From positions 1-13,903 of the forward strand of contig JAJRTX010000192.1 in the NCBI GenBank assembly GCA_021545665.1: 13,903 nt of DNA, read 5' to 3'. Position 1 is the stretch's first letter. Each line of letters starts with the position of its first letter. The notes beneath the pieces are model-generated. The model worked only from the letters and a program-made list of their open reading frames with translations, was not told where the DNA came from and ran no database searches. This document shows, piece by piece, positions 1 to 7,345 of this stretch. The stretch comes from Zetaproteobacteria bacterium. GTDB lineage: Bacteria; Pseudomonadota; Zetaproteobacteria; Mariprofundales; Mariprofundaceae. The translations under genes were made by a program, and so were the position numbers.

Positions 1-69
1 ACCAAGCTCTTCTGCTAAATTTAACAGGCCAATTTTGTGGCTTATGATTTTCTGTGTAGTTTCCAACAT
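1..69 (-). CDS. IS481-family transposase, N-terminal 23 codons (runs off window)
   Basis: The minus strand reads from an ATG at 69 to the window edge without a stop and gives a short N-terminus whose core is THKI-like: ...QKIISHKIGLLNLAEELG. This matches, from memory, the conserved start of IS481-family DDE transposases, where it is the first helix of the helix-turn-helix domain that binds the element ends. A good Shine-Dalgarno (AAGGAG) lies 9 nt before the ATG. The catalytic DDE domain would lie outside the window, so whether the element is intact cannot be judged. The neighbouring terminal sequence ending near 166 supports the call. Family assignment rests on only 23 residues. Confidence 0.7.
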   Translation of the reverse strand, partial: MLETTQKIISHKIGLLNLAEELG

Positions 70-124
70 GAGGGTTATCTCCTTTTGATGTGTTTTCGCA
101 CTTCCATCAAAGCGGATAACCCTC
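70..124 (-). promoter_or_regulatory. Hairpin over the IS481 transposase ribosome binding site
   Basis: A perfect 10-bp inverted repeat (70-79 GAGGGTTATC with 115-124 GATAACCCTC) encloses a perfect 7-bp one (84-90 TTTGATG with 105-111 CATCAAA), leaving a 4x3 internal loop and a 14-nt apical loop. In the minus-strand RNA the base of the stem ends directly at the transposase ATG, and the AGGA of the Shine-Dalgarno sits in the internal loop between both stems. Transcripts that enter from outside the element would contain the whole hairpin. Such structures are known in IS10 and IS50, where they block translation of read-through RNA; applying this here is inference. Confidence 0.6.
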
Positions 125-167
125 AACTTTTCAAGCAAGGTGTCAGATCAAGTCGGAACTAATACAG

Positions 168-400
168 TTAATGAATAGCGATGGATTTGGGTTTGGCGTT
201 TTCACGTTTGGACAGCCTCACCTCTAGCACACCGTTTTGCATCGTGTTGTATCCATTTTTGCAGCATCTATATTGGTTGGCAGGCTGAAGCTGCGTGTGA
301 ACTTGCCATAGGCACGTTCTATGCGGTGGACATTCTCTTCCTTTACATCCTTTTCATAACGGCGTTCACCGGAAATAGTCAATATACGCCATTGGTAAAT
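168..400 (-). pseudogene. Hsp20 small heat-shock protein remnant (C-terminal, frameshifted)
   Basis: Two adjacent minus-strand frames together give the C-terminal part of an alpha-crystallin domain. The upstream frame (TTG codon at 382 onward) reads LTISGERRYEKDVKEEN and continues ...YGKFTRSFSLPTNIDAAK; after a frameshift near 243-255 the second frame reads MQNGVLEVRLSKREN and runs to a TAA at 168-170. The order GxLTISGER, F.R.F.LP and NGVLEV is the classical Hsp20 layout, so this was a chaperone of the IbpA/Hsp20 family that holds unfolding proteins. The N-terminal half is absent: beyond about 390 similarity fades, the IS4-family element begins at 420, and no Hsp20 N-terminus is seen on its far side. 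One IS lies at each end. It is almost certainly non-functional. Confidence 0.8.
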
Positions 401-410
401 TAATTTTAAG

Positions 411-419
411 TCTAAAGTT
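411..419. repeat. Target-site duplication, left copy (IS4-family element)
   Basis: TCTAAAGTT lies immediately outside the left terminal repeat and is repeated exactly outside the right one at 1697-1705. The shared flank is slightly longer (the next base C also matches but belongs to the repeat). A 9-bp duplication fits IS4-family targets. Confidence 0.8.
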
Positions 420-434
420 CACACCTGTCCGGTT
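420..434. repeat. IS4-family terminal inverted repeat, left
   Basis: CACACCTGTCCGGTT; pairs with the right end with mismatches only at positions 4 and 5. The transposase stop codon (433-435) overlaps its inner edge. Confidence 0.82.
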
Positions 435-1584
435 AAGCATTGATCAACGCCAACTGATGTGAATTTGATGTTGGTTTTCGTTTTGGTGGCGGGACTGCAT
501 TGGTTAACAGTTCGGCCAATTCTCTTCGCTGCATGATGTTGACGGAGACCAACCTGGCGAGTTGCTGTAGCGACTTCTTTGTAGGCATGATCTTGTTGGC
601 GATTTTCAGTAACAGGTAAGCAATCATGGCAATGATGATCTGTATTTTGACGGCATTTTCAGATGTACCGATGAAGCGCTTGATCTTCAGATTCTGTTTA
701 ATCCACTTGAAGAACAGTTCAATCTGCCAACGCTCCTTATACAGGTCTGCTATCTTGCCTGCGCTACGTTTCAGGTCGTTGGTAATAAAGGTGAGTATCT
801 TGCCATCTTCCTGTCTTTTGAAACGAACACGCCTCAAAATCACCGGGCACTCTTTCTTCGCTTTTGGCGATGACAGGTGAATCAGCTGGTCTTCCAGTAC
901 ACCGTCTTCGGATACAGGCAGGTCTTCCTGAACTTCAAATCTGGCATTGGTTTTCATGCGCCCAACAAAGCGGATGTCGCGTAGGGTCATATCATGATAC
1001 CAGCCGTAATCGTTGTAGGCTCTATCGAAAACGTAGGTTGCACCATCCAGAAGCGGCATGTTCTCAGCCGCCTTCTTGTCATGTTTACTGGCCGTTGTGA
1101 TGGAAAAGAATGTCGGCACCCTAGCATCAGGATCATACACCGTGTGCATCTTCACGCCTGATTTGCCGCTACGGAAAGTAGCCCATTCAAATTGCTGTTT
1201 GCACAGATCGATGGTTGTTGAATCAATGAGGCGAACAGCATCTTTACGTTTGATTGTCTGGTCGCGAGTCTGTCCCAAAAGCCAGTAAAAGATCTCCAGA
1301 TACATGCCCGAAGAACATTTTGCATTCGCTTCAGACAGCGTGGAACGCTTCGCTGATTTTACGCCAAGATGGTAGTGCATGTTGCCATGGCTTGCCCATG
1401 CCGATACCACATCTCGAAGTGATTGACGGGAGCAGAGTTGGCCATAAAGCATGACGCAGAATTGTGTCCAGCAGGATAAATTACGAATTCTTTTGTCTCC
1501 CTGATAACGCTTTACAACTGCATTAAACCGGTGCTTTGGAATTGCTACGAGCAACTGTGAAAAAATCGTGTTAATGTCCTTCAT
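433..1584 (-). CDS. IS4-family DDE transposase
   Basis: This 383-residue protein cuts and joins the ends of its own element. The RNase H-like catalytic triad is visible: D121 in LIDSTTIDL, D187 in YVFDRAYNDYGWY, and E289 in the IS4 signature Y282-x2-R285-x3-E289-x6-K296 (YKERWQIELFFKWIKQ). The first ~70 residues resemble the DUF4372 DNA-binding domain found at the front of many IS4 transposases, and the segment between D187 and E289 is the beta-strand-rich insertion. Length is typical for the family. The ATG at 1584 has GGAG about 10 nt upstream. No stop or frameshift interrupts it, so it should be active. The product is basic at the C-terminus (KRKPT), as often seen. Confidence 0.93.
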   Translation of the reverse strand: MKDINTIFSQLLVAIPKHRFNAVVKRYQGDKRIRNLSCWTQFCVMLYGQLCSRQSLRDVVSAWASHGNMHYHLGVKSAKRSTLSEANAKCSSGMYLEIFYWLLGQTRDQTIKRKDAVRLIDSTTIDLCKQQFEWATFRSGKSGVKMHTVYDPDARVPTFFSITTASKHDKKAAENMPLLDGATYVFDRAYNDYGWYHDMTLRDIRFVGRMKTNARFEVQEDLPVSEDGVLEDQLIHLSSPKAKKECPVILRRVRFKRQEDGKILTFITNDLKRSAGKIADLYKERWQIELFFKWIKQNLKIKRFIGTSENAVKIQIIIAMIAYLLLKIANKIMPTKKSLQQLARLVSVNIMQRRELAELLTNAVPPPKRKPTSNSHQLALINA

Positions 1585-1681
1585 GGTCTGGATTCTCCGG
1601 GTGATAGATTTGCTGTCTCAATAACTACAAATCTAATATATTCCTTGGGAATTCAGACCTTTTTCTGAATCTCTTTTTTTA

Positions 1682-1696
1682 AACCGGACAGCAGTG
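1682..1696. repeat. IS4-family terminal inverted repeat, right
   Basis: AACCGGACAGCAGTG, the imperfect inverse of the left end; followed at once by the second copy of the target duplication. Confidence 0.82.
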
Positions 1697-1705
1697 TCTA
1701 AAGTT
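1697..1705. repeat. Target-site duplication, right copy (IS4-family element)
   Basis: TCTAAAGTT, identical to 411-419. The following 127 bp up to the HDOD gene hold no recognisable gene and probably contain its promoter. Confidence 0.8.
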
Positions 1706-1832
1706 CATTGGATTGTTACAAGATAGAATAAAACAGGGCCAAGCATGACAATGCTGTCGCCTGGGAATCCCTGTGATTTCATGTCGGAAGAAACATATAT
1801 GAAGATATCACTGTACTTGCTAGGGTGTTTGC

Positions 1833-2690
1833 ATGGATATGGCTGGAAACAATGCACTTTTTAACCGCCTGACGACTGTCATTGAATCAATGCCCGCTTT
1901 CCCGGAAAGCGTACATCAAATAATATCGATGACATCAGATATCAACTGTGCACCCAGGGAGTTGGTCAGGGTAATTGAAAGTGATCCGGTGATGATGATG
2001 AAGCTGCTGAAGATGGTGAATTCAGCCTTTTTTGCTCTGTCACGGACTATATCCTCAATCAAGCATGCGCTTGTTTATCTGGGGTTGAATACGGTAAAAA
2101 ATCTAGCGATAAGTGTGGCGGCAATGGATGCATTGCCCCAGGAAAGCATTAAAGAGCTGCCCGTATCGACATTTTTGACTCACTCAATTGCCACAGCCTT
2201 GTTATCCCAGCGACTGGCCAAAAATTTCTTGCATATCAAGGACACTTCTGATTATTTCGTTGCCGGGCTGGTACATGATTTCGGCAAGGCCGTATTGATT
2301 CAGTTTGAGCCGAAGACCTATGCGGCAGTTTTGCGCGAAGCCAAAGAAAAACAATGCCCGCTGATTCAGATTGAATTGGAGAAATTTGGTGTATCCAATG
2401 CCGAAGTTGGTGCCATGCTTGCCACAAACTGGCAGCTGCCAACTCCCTTGGTTGATACTATTCGCACTTTTGTGGATTGTAACAAAACTTCATCTGACCT
2501 GACTCTTGTAGTTGCTGCTGCCAATATTGTAGCCAAGCACATGCAGTTAGGCGATGGCGGTAATCCCTATGTGGGCGAGTTCCCAGAATTTATCTGTCAG
2601 CGTCTAGGCGCTGATCTGGAAATAATCGTTCGGCAGATGGGTGGTTTAACAAATGAAATTCAAGCCATGAAAGGCCTGGTTCAGGGATGA
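1833..2690 (+). CDS. HDOD domain protein (putative signalling output)
   Basis: 285 residues, essentially one HDOD domain, a catalytically dead-looking relative of the HD phosphohydrolases often wired into cyclic-nucleotide or two-component signalling. Visible hallmarks are the N-terminal IESMPAFPESVHQII helix, DPVMMMKLLKMVNSAFF around residue 50-66 (family pattern DP.L..+LL+..NSA), ISSIKHALVYLGLNTVKNL, and GLVHDFGKAVL with H148-D149. No signal peptide or membrane segment, so cytoplasmic. The ATG at 1833 is preceded by an AGGG about 10 nt upstream. The stop codon overlaps the start of the next gene by 4 bp (ATGA), which implies translational coupling and a shared job. The substrate or partner is unknown; HDOD proteins usually act as scaffolds or regulators. 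The IS4-family element lies 136 bp upstream. Confidence 0.9.
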   Translation: MDMAGNNALFNRLTTVIESMPAFPESVHQIISMTSDINCAPRELVRVIESDPVMMMKLLKMVNSAFFALSRTISSIKHALVYLGLNTVKNLAISVAAMDALPQESIKELPVSTFLTHSIATALLSQRLAKNFLHIKDTSDYFVAGLVHDFGKAVLIQFEPKTYAAVLREAKEKQCPLIQIELEKFGVSNAEVGAMLATNWQLPTPLVDTIRTFVDCNKTSSDLTLVVAAANIVAKHMQLGDGGNPYVGEFPEFICQRLGADLEIIVRQMGGLTNEIQAMKGLVQG

Positions 2691-3568
2691 AAGTGTGCTT
2701 CAGGGGAGTCAGGGGCTCCATTCCTTCACCCGGCCCTAATACGGTGCGTTATGGTGGCAATACGACTTGCATTGAGGTTTGGACCGATGATGGCCAATTA
2801 ATTATTCTGGATGCGCGCACTGGGATATTTCCTTTGTCGCAGACATTGTTGGCACGAATGCCCCTGCATATTCATATCTTTAATACACATTCACACTGGG
2901 ATCATATTCAGGGCCTGCCGTTTTTTATTCCACTGTTTGTACCCGGTAACAACATTTCCATCTATGGCGCTTATGACCCGGTGACACAGAAGGGTGTAGA
3001 ACAAGTCCTGTCCATTCAGATGCAGTACCGTTTTTTCCCGATCAGGGAATGCGAACTCAACGCTGGCATTCATTATGTTTCGCTGAAGGAAGAAGAGTCG
3101 ATCAGCATTGGCAACACTATGGTTACTCCCATATTGATGAATCATCCTGTCATTAACTTTGGTTACCGTATTGATTGCGCTGGAAAATCACTCTTTTTTA
3201 CTGGTGATCATGAGCCAACTTATAATATTTATGAACCTGAAGATGATGAATATGATATATTTCAGACGCTAATTGATGAGAAAAATGACAGTATTATTAA
3301 GAAAATTCGCGATGTTGATGTGCTGATTGCCGATTCCTCTTATACAGAAGAGGAATATCCGGCCAAGAAAGGTTGGGGGCACGGTACTTTTGACAGCTGT
3401 ATGCTTATGGGTGAGCAGGCACGAACGCAGCAACTATATCTTACTCACCACGAGCCAACTCGAACGGACGATGCCCTGGAAGCTGCATTCAGGAACAGTA
3501 TGGCTAAACGTAAAATTGAGGTGCCTGAAATTGATATGGCCCGTGAGGGGTTGTTGATTGAGTGGTGA
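2687..3568 (+). CDS. Metallo-beta-lactamase-fold hydrolase, cyclic-nucleotide phosphodiesterase-like
   Basis: 293 residues with a single MBL fold. The metal site is complete by eye: H68-S-H70-W-D72-H73, H153 in MNHPVINFGYRI, D174 in FFTGDHE and a late histidine in YLTHHEP (H254/H255). It opens RGVRGSIPSPGPNTVRYGGN, and contains DSSYTEEEY...GWGHGTF (216-235); this set is typical of the MBL domains annotated as class II cAMP phosphodiesterase-like and often linked to response regulators. Here the domain stands alone but is coupled to the HDOD gene through an ATGA overlap, so it may be the enzymatic half of a two-gene signalling module. The usual DAGTG strand reads D42-A-R44-T-G, a Gly to Arg change near the metal site. 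The reaction and substrate cannot be named from sequence. Confidence 0.87.
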   Translation: MKVCFRGVRGSIPSPGPNTVRYGGNTTCIEVWTDDGQLIILDARTGIFPLSQTLLARMPLHIHIFNTHSHWDHIQGLPFFIPLFVPGNNISIYGAYDPVTQKGVEQVLSIQMQYRFFPIRECELNAGIHYVSLKEEESISIGNTMVTPILMNHPVINFGYRIDCAGKSLFFTGDHEPTYNIYEPEDDEYDIFQTLIDEKNDSIIKKIRDVDVLIADSSYTEEEYPAKKGWGHGTFDSCMLMGEQARTQQLYLTHHEPTRTDDALEAAFRNSMAKRKIEVPEIDMAREGLLIEW

Positions 3569-3586
3569 CCCGATGCCTGATTGCCT

Positions 3587-5044
3587 TTATATCGTCGGCA
3601 GCAGAGGTCTGATCAGGTAAACCGCTGAAATAACAACCAGAGCCATAATCAGATTCAGACGAATGCCCGTTCTGATCATACTTTGCATGGGTACATGTCC
3701 CGAGCCGAAAACAATGGCATTGGGAGGCGTGGCCACCGGCAACATAAAGGCGCAGGAAGCAGAAAGCGTGGCAACGAGCAGGATATACATCGGATCAAGC
3801 GCATTAGCCAGGGTTGCAGCGGCAAGAATCGGTAGCATCACCTGCGTGGTGGCGGTATTGCTGGTGATTTCGGTCAGGAAGGTGATGGTCAGGGCAATGC
3901 CAAGCATCATCACAGGTAGAGGCACTGCCTTGAGGAATTCCAGTTGGGCGCCAATCCAGTTGGACAGCCCCGAATGCTGCATGCCATAGGCCAGTGCGAA
4001 GCCGCCGCCGAGCAGTAACACAATATCCCATGGCAGCTTTCTGAATGATGCTGTATTCAGGATAGTTTTATTGCTTTCAGTACGGAAAAGAAACAGCAAT
4101 CCAGCCATCAGAATAGCCACAGTGCCGTCATCTACGCCCTTGTAGGGTAGTAGGGTAGCCCAGCCGGGAATGTCGAAGCTCTCGGCATGAATGCCTTTCC
4201 GGCTCATCCATAACAGGGCCGTGAACCCAAGCACCCAGCCAACAAGTTTCTCCTCCCGCCGCATGGGACCGAGTTCGTTCAGCGATTTGTTCAGAGCTGA
4301 GCCATCTGAATTTTTCCACGGCAGCCTGGCCAGTCCCGGACCCAGCACGGCGAACAGCACAATCAGACCTGCGATCACCATGGGAACACCTACCATCATC
4401 CATTCAAGAAAGGAGGGCACAGCGTCAGGGGCGGCAATACGCATGTTTTCCAGAAAGACCAGATTTGGCGCGGTGCCAACCGGTGTACCCATGCCGCCGA
4501 TATTGGCTGAATAGGCGATAATCAGCAGGAAGCTGACTGCCATCGGAGCAATGGTTTCAGCCCCGTGTTCACCCATCAAGCGGTGCAGCATTGGCAGGGC
4601 GATGGTGACCATTAACATGGTCGTGGCGGTGTTGGAAATCCACATGGACAGAAAGGCTGTGGTGATGGAAAAACCCAGCGCCAGCTGTAGTGGGCTGGCA
4701 TGCAGTCTGGCCAGCATATTCAGTGCGATGCGTTTATGCAGACTGGTGTTCTCCATGGCCTGGGCAATCAGAAAACCACCAAGGAAAAGAAAGATAATAG
4801 AATTCACATATCTGGGGGCAATTTCTCTACCTGTGGCAATGCCGAATAATGGGAAACAGATCAGCGGGATCAGGGCAGTGAGCGCCAGCGGCACACATTC
4901 GGATATCCACCAGATGGCCATCCACAGTGCAATACCCAGCATGGCAGGAGCTGCAGCATATTCTGGAACTTTAATCAGGGTTGCGCACAGGATTGCGATA
5001 ACAGGGCCTAGCAGGCGGGGAATATTACGGGAATAGTTTTGCAA
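3587..5044 (-). CDS. SLC13/DASS-family sodium- or proton-coupled anion transporter
   Basis: A 485-residue inner-membrane carrier of the divalent anion:Na+ symporter family, which imports dicarboxylates, sulfate or related anions. Both inverted halves are visible: each has the family SNT signature (SNTATT at 137-142 and 395-400), each followed by a Pro-rich hairpin (GTPVGTAPNLVF 186-197; ATPPNAIVFGSG 438-449). Roughly ten or more hydrophobic spans are apparent. The start is TTG at 5044: an in-frame TAG lies 9 nt upstream, and the first internal ATG (residue 35) would remove part of the first span. No clear Shine-Dalgarno is seen, so translation may depend on coupling or be weak. It is convergent with the MBL gene, 18 bp apart. 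Substrate cannot be decided. Confidence 0.9.
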   Translation of the reverse strand: MQNYSRNIPRLLGPVIAILCATLIKVPEYAAAPAMLGIALWMAIWWISECVPLALTALIPLICFPLFGIATGREIAPRYVNSIIFLFLGGFLIAQAMENTSLHKRIALNMLARLHASPLQLALGFSITTAFLSMWISNTATTMLMVTIALPMLHRLMGEHGAETIAPMAVSFLLIIAYSANIGGMGTPVGTAPNLVFLENMRIAAPDAVPSFLEWMMVGVPMVIAGLIVLFAVLGPGLARLPWKNSDGSALNKSLNELGPMRREEKLVGWVLGFTALLWMSRKGIHAESFDIPGWATLLPYKGVDDGTVAILMAGLLFLFRTESNKTILNTASFRKLPWDIVLLLGGGFALAYGMQHSGLSNWIGAQLEFLKAVPLPVMMLGIALTITFLTEITSNTATTQVMLPILAAATLANALDPMYILLVATLSASCAFMLPVATPPNAIVFGSGHVPMQSMIRTGIRLNLIMALVVISAVYLIRPLLPTI

Positions 5045-5053
5045 GATTAGTTT

Positions 5054-5214
5054 CTATAGAACTGCTTGATAGGGTGGATCAGAGCGCCCGTACTTCTGTC
5101 CATAGGCATATTTCTTCTTGAAATACTGGGCAAGCAGGATTTGATTACTTCCAGCGTTGCATCCAGAGCCACATCAATACCCGGGTTTTCATCTTTAAAA
5201 GGACTATCAAGCAT
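5054..5214 (-). pseudogene. Possible small decayed gene upstream of the transporter
   Basis: Two overlapping minus-strand frames look coding but neither is complete. Frame A starts at ATG 5214 (MLDSPFKDENPGIDVALDAT...) and runs to a TAA at 5047-5049; its second half looks random. Frame B, open from 5173 to a TAG at 5054-5056, ends in a protein-like stretch (LAQYFKKKYAYGQKYGRSD, then PPYQAVL). Joining A to B by one frameshift near 5140-5160 would give a plausible ~53-residue protein. Frame B is in the same frame as the transporter and stops 9 nt before its TTG. I do not recognise the product. It could also be chance; there is no Shine-Dalgarno before the ATG. Confidence 0.3.
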
Positions 5215-5283
5215 GTAGGCAGGCTAGGGTTGAGCGTTCTTCCGGTCTAGCAGGCATTCCTGTCACCATAGGAAGAATGAAGC

Positions 5284-5931
5284 TCAGGGTGTTGATTTTG
5301 GTTCGGGAGGTTGTTGACTATCTTCAATACGTTCTTCAGGCGCAACGATAGGTTCAGTCTTTGGTTTTTCTTCAAAATTCGTGTTGTCTCCCCTGTTATT
5401 CTCTTCAACTTCAGCGCTTTCAGTCATATCCTCATTTTGATTTGTTTCTATTCCAGTGGATTTGGTCTGGTCTACGGCAGAAGTAACATCCGCCGTGTCA
5501 TCCGGATTCTTATCGACTGTTCCCGCTTCTGAATCCTGAGCTGGTTCATTGTTTATATCTGTTTCAGTTGAAATTGTTTTATGTCCAACTTCAGGGTTCT
5601 GAATGGTTTCGCCACCCAGCATCGGGTTACGATTCAATTCATTTATCAGTTCCGGAGCATTACTCTTGTCACACAGGTTTTGAGCTCCCTGGGCCAGATG
5701 TTCATAGACCTCACGGTAATTTTCAGTCAATGCATTGACCTTGTGAGCAGTTTCCTGAAAATGGCTGGTGACTTCAGAACGGTAATTCTTGAGCTCATTT
5801 TTACTCTCTTCCAACTCCTTCTCAAGCCGTTTATTATCTTCGCGCCCTCCACTGATGAAGTAACCCATGAGGAAAGCAATGATACAAATCGAGATGATAA
5901 GTATAAGCCCGCTTAGTGAAATGATTTCCAT
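5284..5931 (-). CDS. YhcB/ZapG-like (DUF1043) membrane coiled-coil protein with acidic tail
   Basis: 215 residues. One N-terminal membrane span (about 5-27), then a charged coiled coil (about 30-55, EDNKRLEKELEESKNELKNY) and the DUF1043 core SEVTSHFQETAHKVNALTENYREVYEHLAQGAQNLC (52-87), which lines up with E. coli YhcB. YhcB is an inner-membrane protein tied to envelope biogenesis and cell division. E. coli YhcB is about 130 residues; this one has an extra ~120-residue low-complexity tail rich in Glu, Asp, Thr, Asn and Gln, likely disordered. The ATG at 5931 has a strong GGAGGT about 8 nt upstream. It is divergent from the UMF1 permease, with a 160-bp shared upstream region in which I saw no clear promoter pair. 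Confidence 0.8.
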   Translation of the reverse strand: MEIISLSGLILIISICIIAFLMGYFISGGREDNKRLEKELEESKNELKNYRSEVTSHFQETAHKVNALTENYREVYEHLAQGAQNLCDKSNAPELINELNRNPMLGGETIQNPEVGHKTISTETDINNEPAQDSEAGTVDKNPDDTADVTSAVDQTKSTGIETNQNEDMTESAEVEENNRGDNTNFEEKPKTEPIVAPEERIEDSQQPPEPKSTP

Positions 5932-6091
5932 GCCTTTAACCTCCGGAGTCTGCTGATTTTAGAGGCTAGTCTAACGCCGGCTTGCGCCGTTGGCATCAAG
6001 AAACCGCAAGCAAAGTTCCAATGACCCGTTTCATAATGCTTTGATTTTATTCGTTCTCGCCAAAGACGGTTAAAAACTTTAATTTCCTGAC

Positions 6092-7345
6092 ATGACAAAA
6101 AACAATCGTCGTATAATTTATTCATGGGCTGTGTATGACTGGGCCAATTCTGCTTATGCCACGACGGTTATGGCTGGCTTCTTCCCTGTTTTTTTCAAAC
6201 AGTTCTGGGCTACTGATCTGTCGGCTAATGAATCCACCTTCTGGCTGGGGCTAGCCAATGCCGGTTCCGGACTGGTTATTGCACTGCTTGCTCCGGTATT
6301 GGGCGCCATGGCGGATAAAGGTGGATTAAAAAAGCGTATGCTGCTCAGTTTTACAGCCATGGGGGCACTGATGACGGCTGCATTATTCCTGGTCGGGCAG
6401 GGACAGTGGCTGTTTGCAGTGGCCGTGTACGTGTCTGGGGCCATTGGGTTTTCCGGGGCAAATATCTTTTATGATGCGCTGATTGTGGATGTGACGAAAC
6501 GAAAACACCTGCATCGGGTTTCATCACTGGGTTATGCACTGGGTTATATTGGCGGCGGTTTGCTGTTTGCTGGCAATGTACTGATGACATTACATCCAGA
6601 CTGGTTTTTTCTGGCGGACAAAGCAGAAGCAGTACGCTGGTCATTCTTGCTGGTGGCGATCTGGTGGATCGTATTTACATTGCCTCTGGTTAAATTTGTA
6701 CATGAGGATAGGGAAGCAGATTATGCCCACTGGATGACAGCAGCTAAAGATGGTTTTCGGCAGCTTGCCGACACTTTTCATCATTTACGCAGTCTGAAAC
6801 AAGTGTGGTTATTTCTGCTGGCCTATTTTCTTTATATTGATGGTGTCAATACAGTGGCGCGCATGGCTGTTGATTACGGTTTGTCACTTGGTTTTGATTC
6901 GGGTGTATTGATTACCGCATTATTGATGACTCAATTTATTGCTTTTCCTTCAGCTCTGGCTGTGGGCTGGTTGGGAGAGCACTGGCATGCCAAGAGTGTG
7001 CTGCTGATCTGCATAGGTGCTTACGCAGCTGTTTGCATCTGGAGTTCGACCATGCAGCACGAGCAGGATTTCTACTGGCTTGCTGCTGTAATCGGCTTAG
7101 TGATGGGAGGTGTGCAGGCGCTATCCCGTTCGATGTATGCGCGCATGATCCCCAAACATCAGGCCGCCGAGTTTTTTGGTTTTTTCAATATGCTGGGCAA
7201 GTTTGCAGCCGTTTTAGGACCTGCCATGATGGGCATGGCCAGCATAGTTTCCGGCAGTGCCCGTTTTTCGATTCTGGTGATTGTGCTGCTGTTTGCTGCG
7301 GGTGCGGCCTTACTTTACCAGGTTGATGAAAAGGAGATGATCTGA
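6092..7345 (+). CDS. UMF1-family MFS permease (Atg22-like)
   Basis: 417 residues, about 11-12 hydrophobic spans, typical length for the bacterial UMF1 family, which is related to the yeast vacuolar amino-acid effluxer Atg22. Family hallmarks are YDWANSAYATT (15-25) at the first span, PVLGAMADKGGLKKR (68-82) in the MFS loop between spans 2 and 3, and GGVQALSRSMYARMIPKH (about 339-356) in the second half. The cargo of bacterial members is mostly unknown; amino acids are a guess by homology. The ATG at 6092 lacks a good Shine-Dalgarno; no better in-frame start is available because the signature begins at residue 10-15. Transcribed alone, divergent from the YhcB-like gene and convergent with the rluC-type gene. 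Confidence 0.9.
   Translation: MTKNNRRIIYSWAVYDWANSAYATTVMAGFFPVFFKQFWATDLSANESTFWLGLANAGSGLVIALLAPVLGAMADKGGLKKRMLLSFTAMGALMTAALFLVGQGQWLFAVAVYVSGAIGFSGANIFYDALIVDVTKRKHLHRVSSLGYALGYIGGGLLFAGNVLMTLHPDWFFLADKAEAVRWSFLLVAIWWIVFTLPLVKFVHEDREADYAHWMTAAKDGFRQLADTFHHLRSLKQVWLFLLAYFLYIDGVNTVARMAVDYGLSLGFDSGVLITALLMTQFIAFPSALAVGWLGEHWHAKSVLLICIGAYAAVCIWSSTMQHEQDFYWLAAVIGLVMGGVQALSRSMYARMIPKHQAAEFFGFFNMLGKFAAVLGPAMMGMASIVSGSARFSILVIVLLFAAGAALLYQVDEKEMI

Larger units (their letters stand above)
1..166 (-). mobile_element. Terminal part of an IS481-family insertion sequence
   Basis: Contains the transposase start and its leader. Read on the minus strand the outer end starts TGTATTAGTTCCGACTTGAT, i.e. 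a 5'-TGT terminus as expected for IS481-family inverted repeats; on the plus strand it finishes ...ACA at 166. Only one end is visible, so the inverted repeat partner and target duplication cannot be checked. The Hsp20 remnant stop codon begins 2 bp beyond the proposed boundary, which fits an insertion at the 3' end of that gene. Confidence 0.6.
420..1696 (-). mobile_element. Complete IS4-family insertion sequence, 1277 bp
   Basis: The element is bounded by 15-bp imperfect terminal repeats matching at 13 of 15 positions (CACACCTGTCCGGTT on the left; reverse complement of the right end CACTGCTGTCCGGTT) and by a perfect 9-bp target duplication. It carries one uninterrupted transposase gene on the minus strand whose TAA stop lies inside the left terminal repeat. 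A small inverted repeat (ATTCAG 1651-1656 with CTGAAT 1665-1670) sits between the right end and the gene. Intact repeats and duplication and an open gene suggest a fairly recent, possibly still active, insertion. Confidence 0.88.

Noticed and set aside
1706..1832. Missing Hsp20 N-terminal half on the far side of the IS4-family element
   Set aside because: All three minus-strand frames were read; none resembles an Hsp20 N-terminus, so the fragment is truncated rather than simply split.
1833..3568. HDOD-MBL pair as an anti-phage defence system
   Set aside because: No nucleotide cyclase, effector or other defence partner is nearby; ordinary signalling is the simpler reading.
3663..5036. Long plus-strand open frames across the transporter gene
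   Set aside because: They are opposite to a clear DASS transporter, have no recognisable domains and look like antisense shadows.
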